DNA of 33,530 nucleotides from Oscillospiraceae bacterium (GTDB lineage: Bacteria; Bacillota; Clostridia; Oscillospirales; CAG-272). How positions within the stretch are numbered: position 1 is the stretch's first letter; the number at the start of each line of letters is the position of its first letter. Position numbers and translations under genes: made by a program. Of the stretch, positions 23,389 through 31,573 are shown piece by piece. The notes beneath the pieces were generated by a model that saw nothing but the letters and a program-made list of their open reading frames with translations, had not been told where the DNA came from and ran no database searches. The stretch covers positions 1 through 33,530 of the forward strand of contig SVSL01000016.1 of assembly GCA_015064315.1 (NCBI GenBank), written 5' to 3'.

Positions 23389-24459
23389 ATGAAAAAACTC
23401 AATCTTGCCATCATCGGTCAAGGACGAAGCGGAAAGGATATTCACGGCAAATATTATCGTAGTGAGGACAATCGGTATTACAACGTCAAGTACGTGGTGG
23501 ATGCCGACGAATTCCGTCGCGGCGTTGCCGAAGAGATCTACCCCGGCTGCAAAACCTTTGCCAATTACGAGGAGCTGTTTGCGTTGGACGATATTGATAT
23601 CGTGGTAAACGCCTCCTACTCCGAAATGCACTACTCCATTACCAAGGATCTTCTGCTCCACGGCAAAAACGTGCTGGTGGAAAAGCCCTTTGGAAGAAAT
23701 CTCTATGAATGCGAGGATCTGATGAAGACCGCCAAGGAGAAGAATCTGATTCTTGCCGTCTTCCAGCAGACCTTCCTTGCTCCCTTCTGCGAGTTCGCCT
23801 ACGAGACCGTAAAATCGGGAAAGCTGGGCGACGTAAAGCAGGTCAACATCTACTACAACGGCTTCTCCCGCCGTTGGGACTGGCAGACCCTGCAAAAGAA
23901 GTGTGCCGGAAGCACCTACAACACAGGCCCTCACCCCATTGGCATGGGACTTGGATTTTTGGACTTTGATCCCAACGCCCGCGTGGTTTACAGCAAGCTG
24001 GATCGCGTGCTGACCAGCGGCGACGCCGACGACTATGCAAAGATCCTGCTCACCGCCCCCGGTAAGCCTTTGGTCGATATTGAGATCTCCCCCATGGACG
24101 CTTACTCTCCCTGCACCCTGAAGCTTCAGGGCTCCAAGGGCACCATGAAGCTGACGCCCAAGGCGTACGAAATGACCTACATCGTGGACGGCGAGAACCC
24201 CGAAAGACCCGTGATCGAGACCTTCCTGCAAAACGAGGAGGGTAACCCCATCTACTGCTCCGAAAAGCTGGTCAAGCACGTGGAGGGCGATAACTTCAAC
24301 GGTACCGCCTTTGACATTGGCACCGCCAAGCTCTACGAGCAGCTCTATTTCCTGATCACCGAAGGACGTCCCATGACCGTCACCCCCGAAATGGCGGCGG
24401 CTGTCATCTCGGTCATCGAGCTGGTTCACGCGCAAAATCCCCTGCCCCTCAAGTATTGA
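23389..24459 (+). CDS. Gfo/Idh/MocA-family oxidoreductase (first of pair)
   Basis: ATG 23389 follows AAAGGAG; the open frame upstream runs through the promoter and is not used. The product is 356 residues. The N-terminal Rossmann fold has GQGRSG (10-15), and the family EKP motif is at 98-100, where the lysine is catalytic. In the C-terminal domain NTGPHPIG places a conserved histidine at 182. Members oxidise or reduce a hydroxyl or keto group of sugars and inositols with NAD(P). No signal peptide is seen. It is the first gene of an operon with a second Gfo/Idh protein, a TIM barrel isomerase-like protein, NagB and NagA, which suggests an amino-sugar derivative as substrate. Confidence 0.9.
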   Translation: MKKLNLAIIGQGRSGKDIHGKYYRSEDNRYYNVKYVVDADEFRRGVAEEIYPGCKTFANYEELFALDDIDIVVNASYSEMHYSITKDLLLHGKNVLVEKPFGRNLYECEDLMKTAKEKNLILAVFQQTFLAPFCEFAYETVKSGKLGDVKQVNIYYNGFSRRWDWQTLQKKCAGSTYNTGPHPIGMGLGFLDFDPNARVVYSKLDRVLTSGDADDYAKILLTAPGKPLVDIEISPMDAYSPCTLKLQGSKGTMKLTPKAYEMTYIVDGENPERPVIETFLQNEEGNPIYCSEKLVKHVEGDNFNGTAFDIGTAKLYEQLYFLITEGRPMTVTPEMAAAVISVIELVHAQNPLPLKY

Positions 24460-24475
24460 TGCAAGGAGAAAAGAC

Positions 24476-25348
24476 ATGAAAAGAATTGCCTTTTTGGGCT
24501 GTGAAAATTCTCACGCCGATGCCTTTATCAAATACATTCAAGCCAATCCCGACTCCTTCTCCGACGTGGAGATCGTGGGTGTTTACAGCGATGACACCGA
24601 AAAGAGCCAAAAGCTGAAGGATAAATACGGCGTTCCCGTTCTGGAGCATTACGCCGATGCCGTTGGAAAGCTGGACGGCGTTGTGATCACCGCCCGCCGC
24701 GGAGACGATCACTACAAGTACGCCAAGCCCTATATTGAAAGCGGCATCCCCATGTTCATCGACAAGCCCATCACCTTCTCGGAGGAGGAAGCAATCGAGT
24801 TCATGCAGGTGCTCAAGGCAAAGAGCATCCGCATCTCCGGCGGATCCTCCCTCAAGCAGGACGCCTACGTCAAGCAATTGAAGAAGGAAGCCATGGAGGA
24901 GGAGGGTGGCAAGACCCTTGGCGGTTACGTTCGCGCTCCCTTCCAAAGGGAGAATAAATACGGTGATTTTTATTTCTACGCGCCTCATCTTGTGGAGATC
25001 GTTTGCGAGATCTTTGGCAGATATCCCCTCTCTGTGACCGCCAAGGAAAACGGCGAGCAGATCCACGTGCTGTTCCACTACGAAAATTACGATGCCGTGG
25101 GACTCTACTGCAACGGAAATTATCTCTATTATGCATCCCGTATGGCGGAAAAAACCGTCAACAGTGCCGAGATTCCCTCCACCTCCGCATGGTTTGAGGA
25201 GGAATTCAAGGAGTTTTACGCCCTGCTCAGCGGTGGCGAGCAGCCCTCTTCCTACAAGGATTTCATTGCCCCTGTCTTTGTGATGAACGCCATCAAGCGT
25301 TCCATTGAGAGCGGCAAGGAAGAAGCCGTCAACACCTTTGAGATCTGA
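24476..25348 (+). CDS. Gfo/Idh/MocA-family oxidoreductase (second of pair, short variant)
   Basis: ATG 24476 has AAGGAG nine bases upstream and lies 16 bases after the previous stop. It has 290 residues, shorter than its neighbour. The N-terminus reads FLGCENSHADAF in place of the classical GxGxxG loop, a variant seen in one Gfo/Idh subgroup. FIDKP at 94-98 replaces EKP but keeps the lysine, and YAPHLVEIV gives a histidine at 171. The two oxidoreductases are clearly not recent duplicates. A plausible arrangement is that one oxidises a sugar carbon and the other reduces it back after isomerisation or cleavage; this is inference. Confidence 0.87.
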   Translation: MKRIAFLGCENSHADAFIKYIQANPDSFSDVEIVGVYSDDTEKSQKLKDKYGVPVLEHYADAVGKLDGVVITARRGDDHYKYAKPYIESGIPMFIDKPITFSEEEAIEFMQVLKAKSIRISGGSSLKQDAYVKQLKKEAMEEEGGKTLGGYVRAPFQRENKYGDFYFYAPHLVEIVCEIFGRYPLSVTAKENGEQIHVLFHYENYDAVGLYCNGNYLYYASRMAEKTVNSAEIPSTSAWFEEEFKEFYALLSGGEQPSSYKDFIAPVFVMNAIKRSIESGKEEAVNTFEI

Positions 25349-25358
25349 GGAGGACGGT

Positions 25359-26198
25359 ATGGCTAAATTGATCCTTTCGGCGTTTGCCGACGAGTACGCC
25401 GATTCCTTTGAAGAACAGCTGCAAGCATTAAACGGCTTTGGAATCGATCATATTGAGATCCGTCACGTGGATCAAAAGAATATTTCGGTTCTTTCTCCCG
25501 ATGAGGTCAAAAACGCGAGGCGGCTTTTGGATGCCCACGGCATCAAAGCCAACGCCATTGGCTCTCCCCTTGGAAAGATTCGTTTGGATGAGGATATGGA
25601 CGCCCACATGGAAACGGCAAAGCGCGTTTTTGAAAGCGCGAACCTTTTGGGCGCAAAGTACATCAGAATGTTCAGCTTTTACGCTCCCGAGGGTGAAGAT
25701 ATCACCACCATGAAGGGACAGGTGTTGGAAAGCCTTGAAAAAATGCTTTTGATCGCAAGATCTCACGGCGTGACCCTCTGCCATGAGAACGAGGCAAAGA
25801 TCTACGGCGATATTCCCGTACGCTGCCGCGAGCTTCTCGACTACTTTGGGGGCGAGCTGAAATGCGTGTTCGATATGGGCAACTTCGTTTTGGAGGAGGT
25901 AGAGCCGATCTCTGCCTACGAGCTGTTAAAGCCCTATATCGCTTATTTCCACGTCAAGGATGCCTTGGCGGCAGGTGCCATCGTGCCTCCCGGAAAGGGC
26001 GAGGCGAAGATCAAGGAGATCCTTTCCGCGCATATGCAGAGCGAAAACGCGGATTTCTTTGCCACTCTGGAGCCTCATCTGCAAACCTTCTCGGGACTGA
26101 ACGCCCTTGTGGGCAGATCCTTTGAGAACCCCTATCAGTACCCCGACGCAAAGGTCGCCTTTGCCGACGCGGTGACAAAAATAAAGGAGCTGATCTGA
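25359..26198 (+). CDS. Xylose-isomerase-like TIM barrel sugar isomerase/epimerase
   Basis: ATG 25359 follows GAGGAGGACGGT, 10 bases after the upstream stop; the upstream in-frame extension overlaps the previous gene. The product is 279 residues. The AP-endonuclease-2/xylose-isomerase-like barrel is indicated by IEIRHVDQKN, then metal ligands Glu143 (CHENEA), Asp172 (VFDMGN), His198 (YFHVKDA) and Glu238 (TLEPHL), spaced as in tagatose/allulose epimerases and inosose isomerases. It should isomerise, epimerise or eliminate on a keto-sugar, fitting between the oxidoreductases and NagA/NagB. The substrate is not identified. Confidence 0.88.
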   Translation: MAKLILSAFADEYADSFEEQLQALNGFGIDHIEIRHVDQKNISVLSPDEVKNARRLLDAHGIKANAIGSPLGKIRLDEDMDAHMETAKRVFESANLLGAKYIRMFSFYAPEGEDITTMKGQVLESLEKMLLIARSHGVTLCHENEAKIYGDIPVRCRELLDYFGGELKCVFDMGNFVLEEVEPISAYELLKPYIAYFHVKDALAAGAIVPPGKGEAKIKEILSAHMQSENADFFATLEPHLQTFSGLNALVGRSFENPYQYPDAKVAFADAVTKIKELI

Positions 26199-26199
26199 T

Positions 26200-26958
26200 A
26201 TGAAAACCATGCAAAAGGACCTCTTGAAGGTCAATATTTACGATACGAGAGACGAAATGGGAAAATCCGCCGCCGCGGATATCAAGGCCTGCATCCTCTC
26301 CCTTTTGGAAACCAAAGAGACCATTAACATGATCTTTGCCGCCGCTCCCTCCCAGAACGAGGTGCTCTACGCCCTTGCCACCGACAAGGAAATTCCTTGG
26401 AATCGCGTCAACGCCTTCCACATGGACGAATACATCGGTCTTTCCAAGGATGCCCCCCAAGGCTTTGGAAACTTCCTCAAGGCGCATATCTTCGGGCTTG
26501 CCGATTTTAAGAGCGTGAATTACATTGATATTTCCGCTCCCGATGCTGACGCCGAGTGCGAACGCTATTCGGCTCTGCTGAAGGAATATCCCACCGACAT
26601 TGTGGTCATGGGCATTGGCGAGAACGGACACATTGCCTTCAACGATCCCCCCGTTGCCGATTTTAACGACGCCAAGATGGTAAAGCCCGTAGCGCTGGAC
26701 GAGATCTGCCGCAATCAGCAGGTCAACGACGGATGCTTTGCCAAGCTGGATGACGTTCCCAAGACCGCCATCACCCTCACGGTCCCCACCCTCTTTGCGG
26801 GCAATCATCTCTTCTGCATCGTTCCCGCCAAGACCAAGGCAAACGCCGTTCGCGCAACCCTGTGCGGTGAGATCGGCGAGCACTGCCCCGCCACCGTCCT
26901 GCGCCGCCACGAAAGCGCCATTCTGTATCTGGACGGCGACAGCAGCAGTCTTCTGTAA
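26200..26958 (+). CDS. nagB: Glucosamine-6-phosphate deaminase
   Basis: ATG 26200 starts one base after the previous stop, with AAGGAG ten bases upstream inside that gene. The 252-residue length is normal for the short, non-allosteric Gram-positive form. HMDEYIG places the catalytic Asp at 76, and GIGENGHIAFNDPP places the ring-opening His at 144. It converts glucosamine-6-phosphate to fructose-6-phosphate and ammonia, and here should act after the NagA encoded next. The C-terminal allosteric site of the E. coli hexamer is absent, as in Bacillus. Confidence 0.95.
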   Translation: MKTMQKDLLKVNIYDTRDEMGKSAAADIKACILSLLETKETINMIFAAAPSQNEVLYALATDKEIPWNRVNAFHMDEYIGLSKDAPQGFGNFLKAHIFGLADFKSVNYIDISAPDADAECERYSALLKEYPTDIVVMGIGENGHIAFNDPPVADFNDAKMVKPVALDEICRNQQVNDGCFAKLDDVPKTAITLTVPTLFAGNHLFCIVPAKTKANAVRATLCGEIGEHCPATVLRRHESAILYLDGDSSSLL

Positions 26959-26961
26959 AGC

Positions 26962-28107
26962 ATGATGAAAAGAATTAAGAGTGATAAAATTCTTCTTTCG
27001 GACAGGCTTTTTGAGGGCTACGTTTACTTTGCGGATGAAACAATCATCGACGTAACCCAAAAAGAGCTTCCCTTTGAGGAAGAATACGATGCCACGGGGT
27101 ACTACGTCAGCCCGGGATTTATTGATATGCACACCCACGGAGGCGGCGGAAATCCCTTTGAGGGAAGCGTGGAGGATATCGTGGCAGGATGCAATTTCCA
27201 TCTGACCCACGGCACTACCACCATCTGCCCCACCATTTCGGCGGCTGTCTTTGAAAGCATGGCAAGCTCGGTGGAAAACGTGGAGATCGCCATGAACGAT
27301 CCCCGTATCAAGGGAACCGTCCTTGGAGCCCATCTGGAGGGACCCTACCTCTCCAAGGAGCAGGCGGGCGCACAATGCCCCACCTTTATTACCGCTCCCA
27401 AGGAGGAAGAATATCTGCCCCTTCTGAAGCAGCATGAAAAAGCCATTGCCCGTTGGAGCTACGCCCCCGAGAACGATGCCGATGAAAAATTCGCAAAAGC
27501 CTTGAAAAAGCACAACGTGGTAGCATCTGCCGGACACACCAACGCCATTTATGACGATATGCTCCGCGCATCGAAGAACGGATGCAAGCTGGTCACCCAC
27601 CTCTATTCCTGCACCTCCACCATCACAAGAGACCACGGCTTCCGTCGCCTGGGCGTGATCGAGACCGCCTATCTTTTGGATGATATGTACGTGGAGATCA
27701 TCTGCGACGGCAAGCATCTGCCTCCCGAATTGATCAGGCTGATCTACAAGATCAAGGGCGCGGATCATATTGCCCTTGTCACCGACAGCCTTGCGCTGGC
27801 AGGCACGGATCAGACCCACGGTTGGATGCAAAGCACCGAATTCATCATTGAGGACGGCGTTTGCAAGCTGATGGATCGCTCCGCCTTTGCGGGAAGCATC
27901 GCCACCGCCGACCGATTGGTGCGCGTGACGGTAAAGGAAGCCGATATTCCCCTCCCCGATGCCGTCAGGATGATCACCGCCGTCCCCGCCAAGATCATGG
28001 GGCTCTCCCACAAGGGAAGCATTGCCACGGGCATGGACGCCGATTTCGTCATCTTTGATGAGAATATCGAGATCAAGCAGGTCTTTGCCAAGGGCGAGTT
28101 AATTTAA
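26962..28107 (+). CDS. nagA: N-acetylglucosamine-6-phosphate deacetylase-family amidohydrolase
   Basis: Starts at ATG 26962 (or the next codon, 26965), three bases after nagB; the ribosome site is weak, so coupling is likely. It has 381 residues. Amidohydrolase metal and catalytic residues are all present: His57 and His59 (DMHTHG), Glu126 (HLEGPY), His192 (SAGHTNA), His213 (VTHLYS) and Asp275 (LVTDSLALAG). The usual substrate-binding THLxNAM motif reads THLYSCT here, and DGLH is DGKH. That may mean an altered acyl group or sugar compared with classical NagA. It removes the N-acetyl group to give the NagB substrate. Confidence 0.9.
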   Translation: MMKRIKSDKILLSDRLFEGYVYFADETIIDVTQKELPFEEEYDATGYYVSPGFIDMHTHGGGGNPFEGSVEDIVAGCNFHLTHGTTTICPTISAAVFESMASSVENVEIAMNDPRIKGTVLGAHLEGPYLSKEQAGAQCPTFITAPKEEEYLPLLKQHEKAIARWSYAPENDADEKFAKALKKHNVVASAGHTNAIYDDMLRASKNGCKLVTHLYSCTSTITRDHGFRRLGVIETAYLLDDMYVEIICDGKHLPPELIRLIYKIKGADHIALVTDSLALAGTDQTHGWMQSTEFIIEDGVCKLMDRSAFAGSIATADRLVRVTVKEADIPLPDAVRMITAVPAKIMGLSHKGSIATGMDADFVIFDENIEIKQVFAKGELI

Positions 28108-28115
28108 AAACAGAA

Positions 28116-28155
28116 TGCGCAGCCGTGAAAAAAAATCATGGCTGCGCGTTTTGCT
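28116..28155. terminator. Terminator between nagA and the lipoprotein gene
   Basis: GCGCAGCC (28117-28124) pairs with GGCTGCGC (28140-28147). GTTTTG follows on the plus strand, and AAAAACAG precedes it, giving Ts on the minus strand. It separates convergent genes. Confidence 0.8.
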
Positions 28156-28184
28156 TTCTTCTATTCAATTTGGAAATTGCGGCA

Positions 28185-30167
28185 TCATTTGCCCCGGCCG
28201 TACCTTCCTGTGCAGAACGTATATTGTCCCGTCATCATATTCACAAGCAGTTCCTCGCTGGAGAATTCCACATCAAAGCAATCGGACCATCCTTCGACAT
28301 CGCCAAAGGTTTTTCTGCTCTCCATCTGCACAGCAACGCGGTAATATCCAATGCCGTCATCAGGCTCTTCCCTCAAAACGAGCCTGATGGTATACCGGGT
28401 ACCGCAAGCGGCATCCTCAGCGCCGTCTACGCCGCCGAAATATTGATCCGCAATGGCGATGGCTTCCTCGGGAGAGATCTTGGCTTCCCACGGAAGGGTC
28501 AGAGGGGAAAACGCCGGCTGATCTGCAAGAGGCTTTGAAAGCTCTGCTTGCGTAAGCACAACTCTTCCGTTCTCATAGCGAAGCAACAAAAGCACGCCGC
28601 AATCGATGACGACCTCGCAAACGCCGTCTCCGTCCAAGTCAACAAAGGAATACCGAAGCCCCTCGATCTCGGAAAGTGCCTTGCCCGTAGTGGGCACTTG
28701 ATAATCGGACAAATGGCAAAGCTCCCCGGTCTGTGCCACCAGAACCAAAAGCTCATCCTTCAGCGCACTGCGCAAAAGATTCTTGGAAAAGGCTTGGGCG
28801 GCATCCAAGGAATAGCTGAGCGCATTGAAAGCAATTCTTGCGCAGTCTCGGGTCGTATGATAGCCGGGATAGGAATACTTTCCTATCATCTCATCATATT
28901 CCTCCGGTAAAATCAAGCTCCATTCGCCATTCGCAAAGCGATAATAGCGGTTGTGAGGAATAGGGGGCATCGACTCAATGAGTTCCGTCTTCACGCAGAG
29001 CTGATTCTCTACGGCAACACCGCCCGCCAAAAGCCGATCGACGCGAAAAACTCTCGTCTTTTCTTCCGACGTGTCCACGGTATAGATCAATCCCCGTTGA
29101 TCCAAAAAGCCCTGCTTTTCCTCCCAATAATGATCCACCAGCTGCGGTTTTCCGTCCACCGTGGTAAAGATCGCCAAAATTTTGTAGTAACCGTGCAAAA
29201 GAATCAATTCAAACACACCGTCGTTGTTCAGATCCTTGACCGCGTATTGAGAAAAGCAGCCAATGCTCTCCTGCGATTGAACCAGCTTGTCAAAGAGCTC
29301 CTGCTCCTCCTGATTCGAGAGCCAAAAATACTTGCTCCAATCCACGTTTTCCTTCAAGTACCCAAGGGTATATCCCATTGCATCGGCGAGACGGATGATG
29401 GAGGCGTAGTCGGTAAAATAACAACCTTTCTCCTCAAAGAGGGAAATCACCGTGAATTTCGGCTCTGCCACGCCCTTTTCGTAATAGCACAGAAACAGCT
29501 TGTTATCGGAAATATTGATGTTTTTGATCGGATCCTTATTCGTCTCCAGTCCCAAGTCATACTCCCGATAATAGAGACTATCGTCAAAAAGATTCTTTAC
29601 CACAAGCACACGATGATTCCATGGACCGTCAAGATAGAATATCAATCCATCCGTTGTAAACGTCTCAAAACCGAAATACTGCCCGGAAAGACGTTTGTTC
29701 TTGATATCATAGAATTTACTCCCCGTAGAGCACCGAAGATACACCATCTCATTACTCAGCTCACTGAGATAATAGCGTCTTGAGTCCTCCTCCACAAGGG
29801 TCTCATTGCCGTCCCGATCATAAAAGGTATACCGATACCGATATTCCGAAAGCTGCTCGATTTTGTAGAAGTCCCCCCTCCCGAGCACAGCCGGAAAGGT
29901 TTTTGCGGGGGGCTCCGGAGCAGGCTCCTCCGTAGGAAGCTCGGTTCCAAATTCCGTAGGAAGCTCGGTTCCAAATTCCGTAGGAAGCTCGGTTCCAAAT
30001 TCCGTAGGAAGCTCGATCTCAAGATCCGAGGGGATCTCGATCTCAATACCCGTCATGAGATCACTCAAAGTACCGCTCTCCTCTGTTTCCGGCATGGGTG
30101 CCACGTTACAGGCATAGAGTGAAAAAAGGGTTACAAAAGCAAGCAAGAGGGCGGCAATCTTTTTCAT
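28185..30167 (-). CDS. Predicted lipoprotein with EF-hand-like loops, 660 aa (paralogue of next lipoprotein)
   Basis: ATG 30167 follows AAGGAG. A type II signal peptide (MKKIAALLLAFVTLFSLYAC) places lipidated Cys20. A Glu/Pro-rich linker with ELPTEFGT repeats (coded at 29931-30026) leads to an extracellular part. Two calcium-loop-like motifs, DLNNDGVFELIL and DLDGDGVCEVVID, resemble the FG-GAP/dockerin type, where Asp/Asn residues bind Ca2+. The C-terminal about 100 residues (EEAIAIADQYFGG to the end) resemble the end of the neighbouring 315-aa lipoprotein. No enzyme motif is recognised. It is preceded by a promoter segment that is duplicated upstream of the neighbour. Confidence 0.82.
   Translation of the reverse strand: MKKIAALLLAFVTLFSLYACNVAPMPETEESGTLSDLMTGIEIEIPSDLEIELPTEFGTELPTEFGTELPTEFGTELPTEEPAPEPPAKTFPAVLGRGDFYKIEQLSEYRYRYTFYDRDGNETLVEEDSRRYYLSELSNEMVYLRCSTGSKFYDIKNKRLSGQYFGFETFTTDGLIFYLDGPWNHRVLVVKNLFDDSLYYREYDLGLETNKDPIKNINISDNKLFLCYYEKGVAEPKFTVISLFEEKGCYFTDYASIIRLADAMGYTLGYLKENVDWSKYFWLSNQEEQELFDKLVQSQESIGCFSQYAVKDLNNDGVFELILLHGYYKILAIFTTVDGKPQLVDHYWEEKQGFLDQRGLIYTVDTSEEKTRVFRVDRLLAGGVAVENQLCVKTELIESMPPIPHNRYYRFANGEWSLILPEEYDEMIGKYSYPGYHTTRDCARIAFNALSYSLDAAQAFSKNLLRSALKDELLVLVAQTGELCHLSDYQVPTTGKALSEIEGLRYSFVDLDGDGVCEVVIDCGVLLLLRYENGRVVLTQAELSKPLADQPAFSPLTLPWEAKISPEEAIAIADQYFGGVDGAEDAACGTRYTIRLVLREEPDDGIGYYRVAVQMESRKTFGDVEGWSDCFDVEFSSEELLVNMMTGQYTFCTGRYGRGK
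29931..30026 (-). repeat. 24-bp tandem repeats encoding ELPTEFGT
   Basis: Three near-identical 24-bp units (29931-30002) and a fourth, degenerate one (30003-30026) encode the ELPTEFGT linker just after the lipobox. Units are in frame, so copy changes would lengthen or shorten the stalk without breaking the gene. Confidence 0.85.
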
Positions 30168-30324
30168 GAAAATCTCCTTTTTTTATTTTCTTGATAACAT
30201 TATTATAAACGAACAATGCCATTATAGCATGGCAAAACAGGTTTGTCAATAGCACTTTTAAAAGTGGTGCGAAAAAACTTTTTTGATGGTGTTTTTACCC
30301 CCAAAGTGGTGCGTAGGTGGGGGA
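30151..30324. repeat. 174-bp direct repeat, copy A (promoter and leader of the 660-aa lipoprotein gene)
   Basis: Aligns with 31318-31491 at a constant offset of 1,167 bases. I find one mismatch (C/T in ATAAACGAAC versus ATAAATGAAC). It spans the first signal-peptide codons, the ribosome site, the promoter and an upstream CGCACCACTTT-containing segment. Confidence 0.92.
30221..30249 (-). promoter_or_regulatory. Promoter of the 660-aa lipoprotein gene
   Basis: Minus strand: consensus -35 TTGACA (30249-30244), 17-bp spacer, consensus -10 TATAAT (30226-30221). The -10 is framed by the dyad TGCCA/TGGCA, and CACTTTTAAAAGTG, a 14-bp palindrome, lies just upstream of the -35. Both look like protein-binding sites. 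Confidence 0.8.
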
Positions 30325-30386
30325 AGAAGATCGGTTAGGATCGCCCCTGTGGGGCAAATGTGATTTAAGCTTTTAATTACAAAACA

Positions 30387-31334
30387 TCACTTTCCGTCGG
30401 GCGCATACGGAACAATCGCTTCTCCCGTATTCACATCGATCCATATCTCGTCAAAGGTTGAATAATGATCAATAACAAACTGTCTGATCACAAAAACATA
30501 TACGGAATCGGGAGCCCAACTGTTTGTGCCGCGCTCAACATGGTATCCGTTTTTCCCGATCTCAAATCTCTCCCAATATGCATTGGCAAGCCTATATGCC
30601 TCGGCGGCAGAAACAGGATTTTTCCAGGGGGACTCAAAGGTGGAAAAGGTAACGTTTGTTTTGGAATTTGCCTCAAAATATTGCAGGATCTCCGACTGCG
30701 AAACAGGCTTCCCTTCTATGTAATATTCCGCATTTGGCTCGCCTTCATTGACGATCCGCCAAAGTTCTTTTGAGGCAAGCCTTTCTTCATCAAAGAAAAT
30801 TTGATTTTCTCCGTATACAAAGTCTGACCCGGTGTGGTTCCAAAAGTGGGAGCCATCGGTTGTCAGATAATATAGGTTTCGGAAGGTAAATTCATACGAA
30901 TAGAGCTTCCCCTCATAATATCGAAAAATCAACGTGTCCCCGCAATCAATTACAAGCTCATCAACGCCGTCTCCCCCAAAATCAACAAGGGCGTAGCCGA
31001 TGGAATCCAGCTCACGAAGGGGCGTTCTCCCATACGGCGTTTTCATATCCTTCAAACAGGAATCCTCACAGGTCAACAGCTCCCAATATGCCTGCATCGC
31101 CAACGCCTGCGTATCCGTAGGATCGGGATCCTTAACGATTGGCCACTCGGGAAGCTCCACGGAAGGCCTTGTAACAATTGTTTCAGGTTCCTTTGTCGGC
31201 ATCTCGGACGGAAGATCGGTCAGGATTTCAGTTTTCCCTTCGGTGGTCTCCTCTTCAAATTCGGGTGCCACGTTACAGGCGCAAAGTGTCAGAAGAGTGG
31301 TAGCGGAAAGCAAAAGCGCGGCAATCTTTTTCAT
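30387..31334 (-). CDS. Predicted lipoprotein with one calcium-loop-like motif, 315 aa
   Basis: ATG 31334 follows AAGGAG. The signal peptide (MKKIAALLLSATTLLTLCAC, Cys20) and first mature residues NVAP match the 660-aa neighbour. A Thr/Glu/Pro-rich linker follows, then a globular domain with DFGGDGVDELVID, corresponding to DLDGDGVCEVVID in the neighbour. The C-terminal part (SAAEAYRLANAYW to the end) parallels the neighbour's C-terminus, so it looks like a shorter paralogue lacking the middle of the larger protein. The stretch between its stop and the neighbour's repeat (30325-30386) shows no terminator. Function unknown; the protein is exposed on the outer side of the membrane. Confidence 0.8.
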   Translation of the reverse strand: MKKIAALLLSATTLLTLCACNVAPEFEEETTEGKTEILTDLPSEMPTKEPETIVTRPSVELPEWPIVKDPDPTDTQALAMQAYWELLTCEDSCLKDMKTPYGRTPLRELDSIGYALVDFGGDGVDELVIDCGDTLIFRYYEGKLYSYEFTFRNLYYLTTDGSHFWNHTGSDFVYGENQIFFDEERLASKELWRIVNEGEPNAEYYIEGKPVSQSEILQYFEANSKTNVTFSTFESPWKNPVSAAEAYRLANAYWERFEIGKNGYHVERGTNSWAPDSVYVFVIRQFVIDHYSTFDEIWIDVNTGEAIVPYAPDGK

Positions 31335-31491
31335 GAAAATCTCCTTTTTTTATTTTCTTGATAACATTATTATAAATGAACAATGCCATTATAGCATGGC
31401 AAAACAGGTTTGTCAATAGCACTTTTAAAAGTGGTGCGAAAAAACTTTTTTGATGGTGTTTTTACCCCCAAAGTGGTGCGTAGGTGGGGGA
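31318..31491. repeat. 174-bp direct repeat, copy B (promoter and leader of the 315-aa lipoprotein gene)
   Basis: Second copy of the segment at 30151-30324. The similarity starts within the signal-peptide codons and stops abruptly after GGTGGGGGA. Confidence 0.92.
31388..31416 (-). promoter_or_regulatory. Promoter of the 315-aa lipoprotein gene
   Basis: Minus strand: -35 TTGACA (31416-31411), 17-bp spacer, -10 TATAAT (31393-31388), identical to the promoter at 30221-30249 including both palindromes. Confidence 0.8.
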
Positions 31492-31573
31492 TGAGATGGG
31501 TTATGATTAAAATTGCCAATGACAAAACCAAGCTTTCTGCTACGCTATTTCTTGAAAAATTACGCAATACATT

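Noticed and set aside
26011-28011. 666-codon minus-strand frame opposite nagB-nagA
   Set aside because: Spans two well-identified enzyme genes on the other strand and has no recognisable family.
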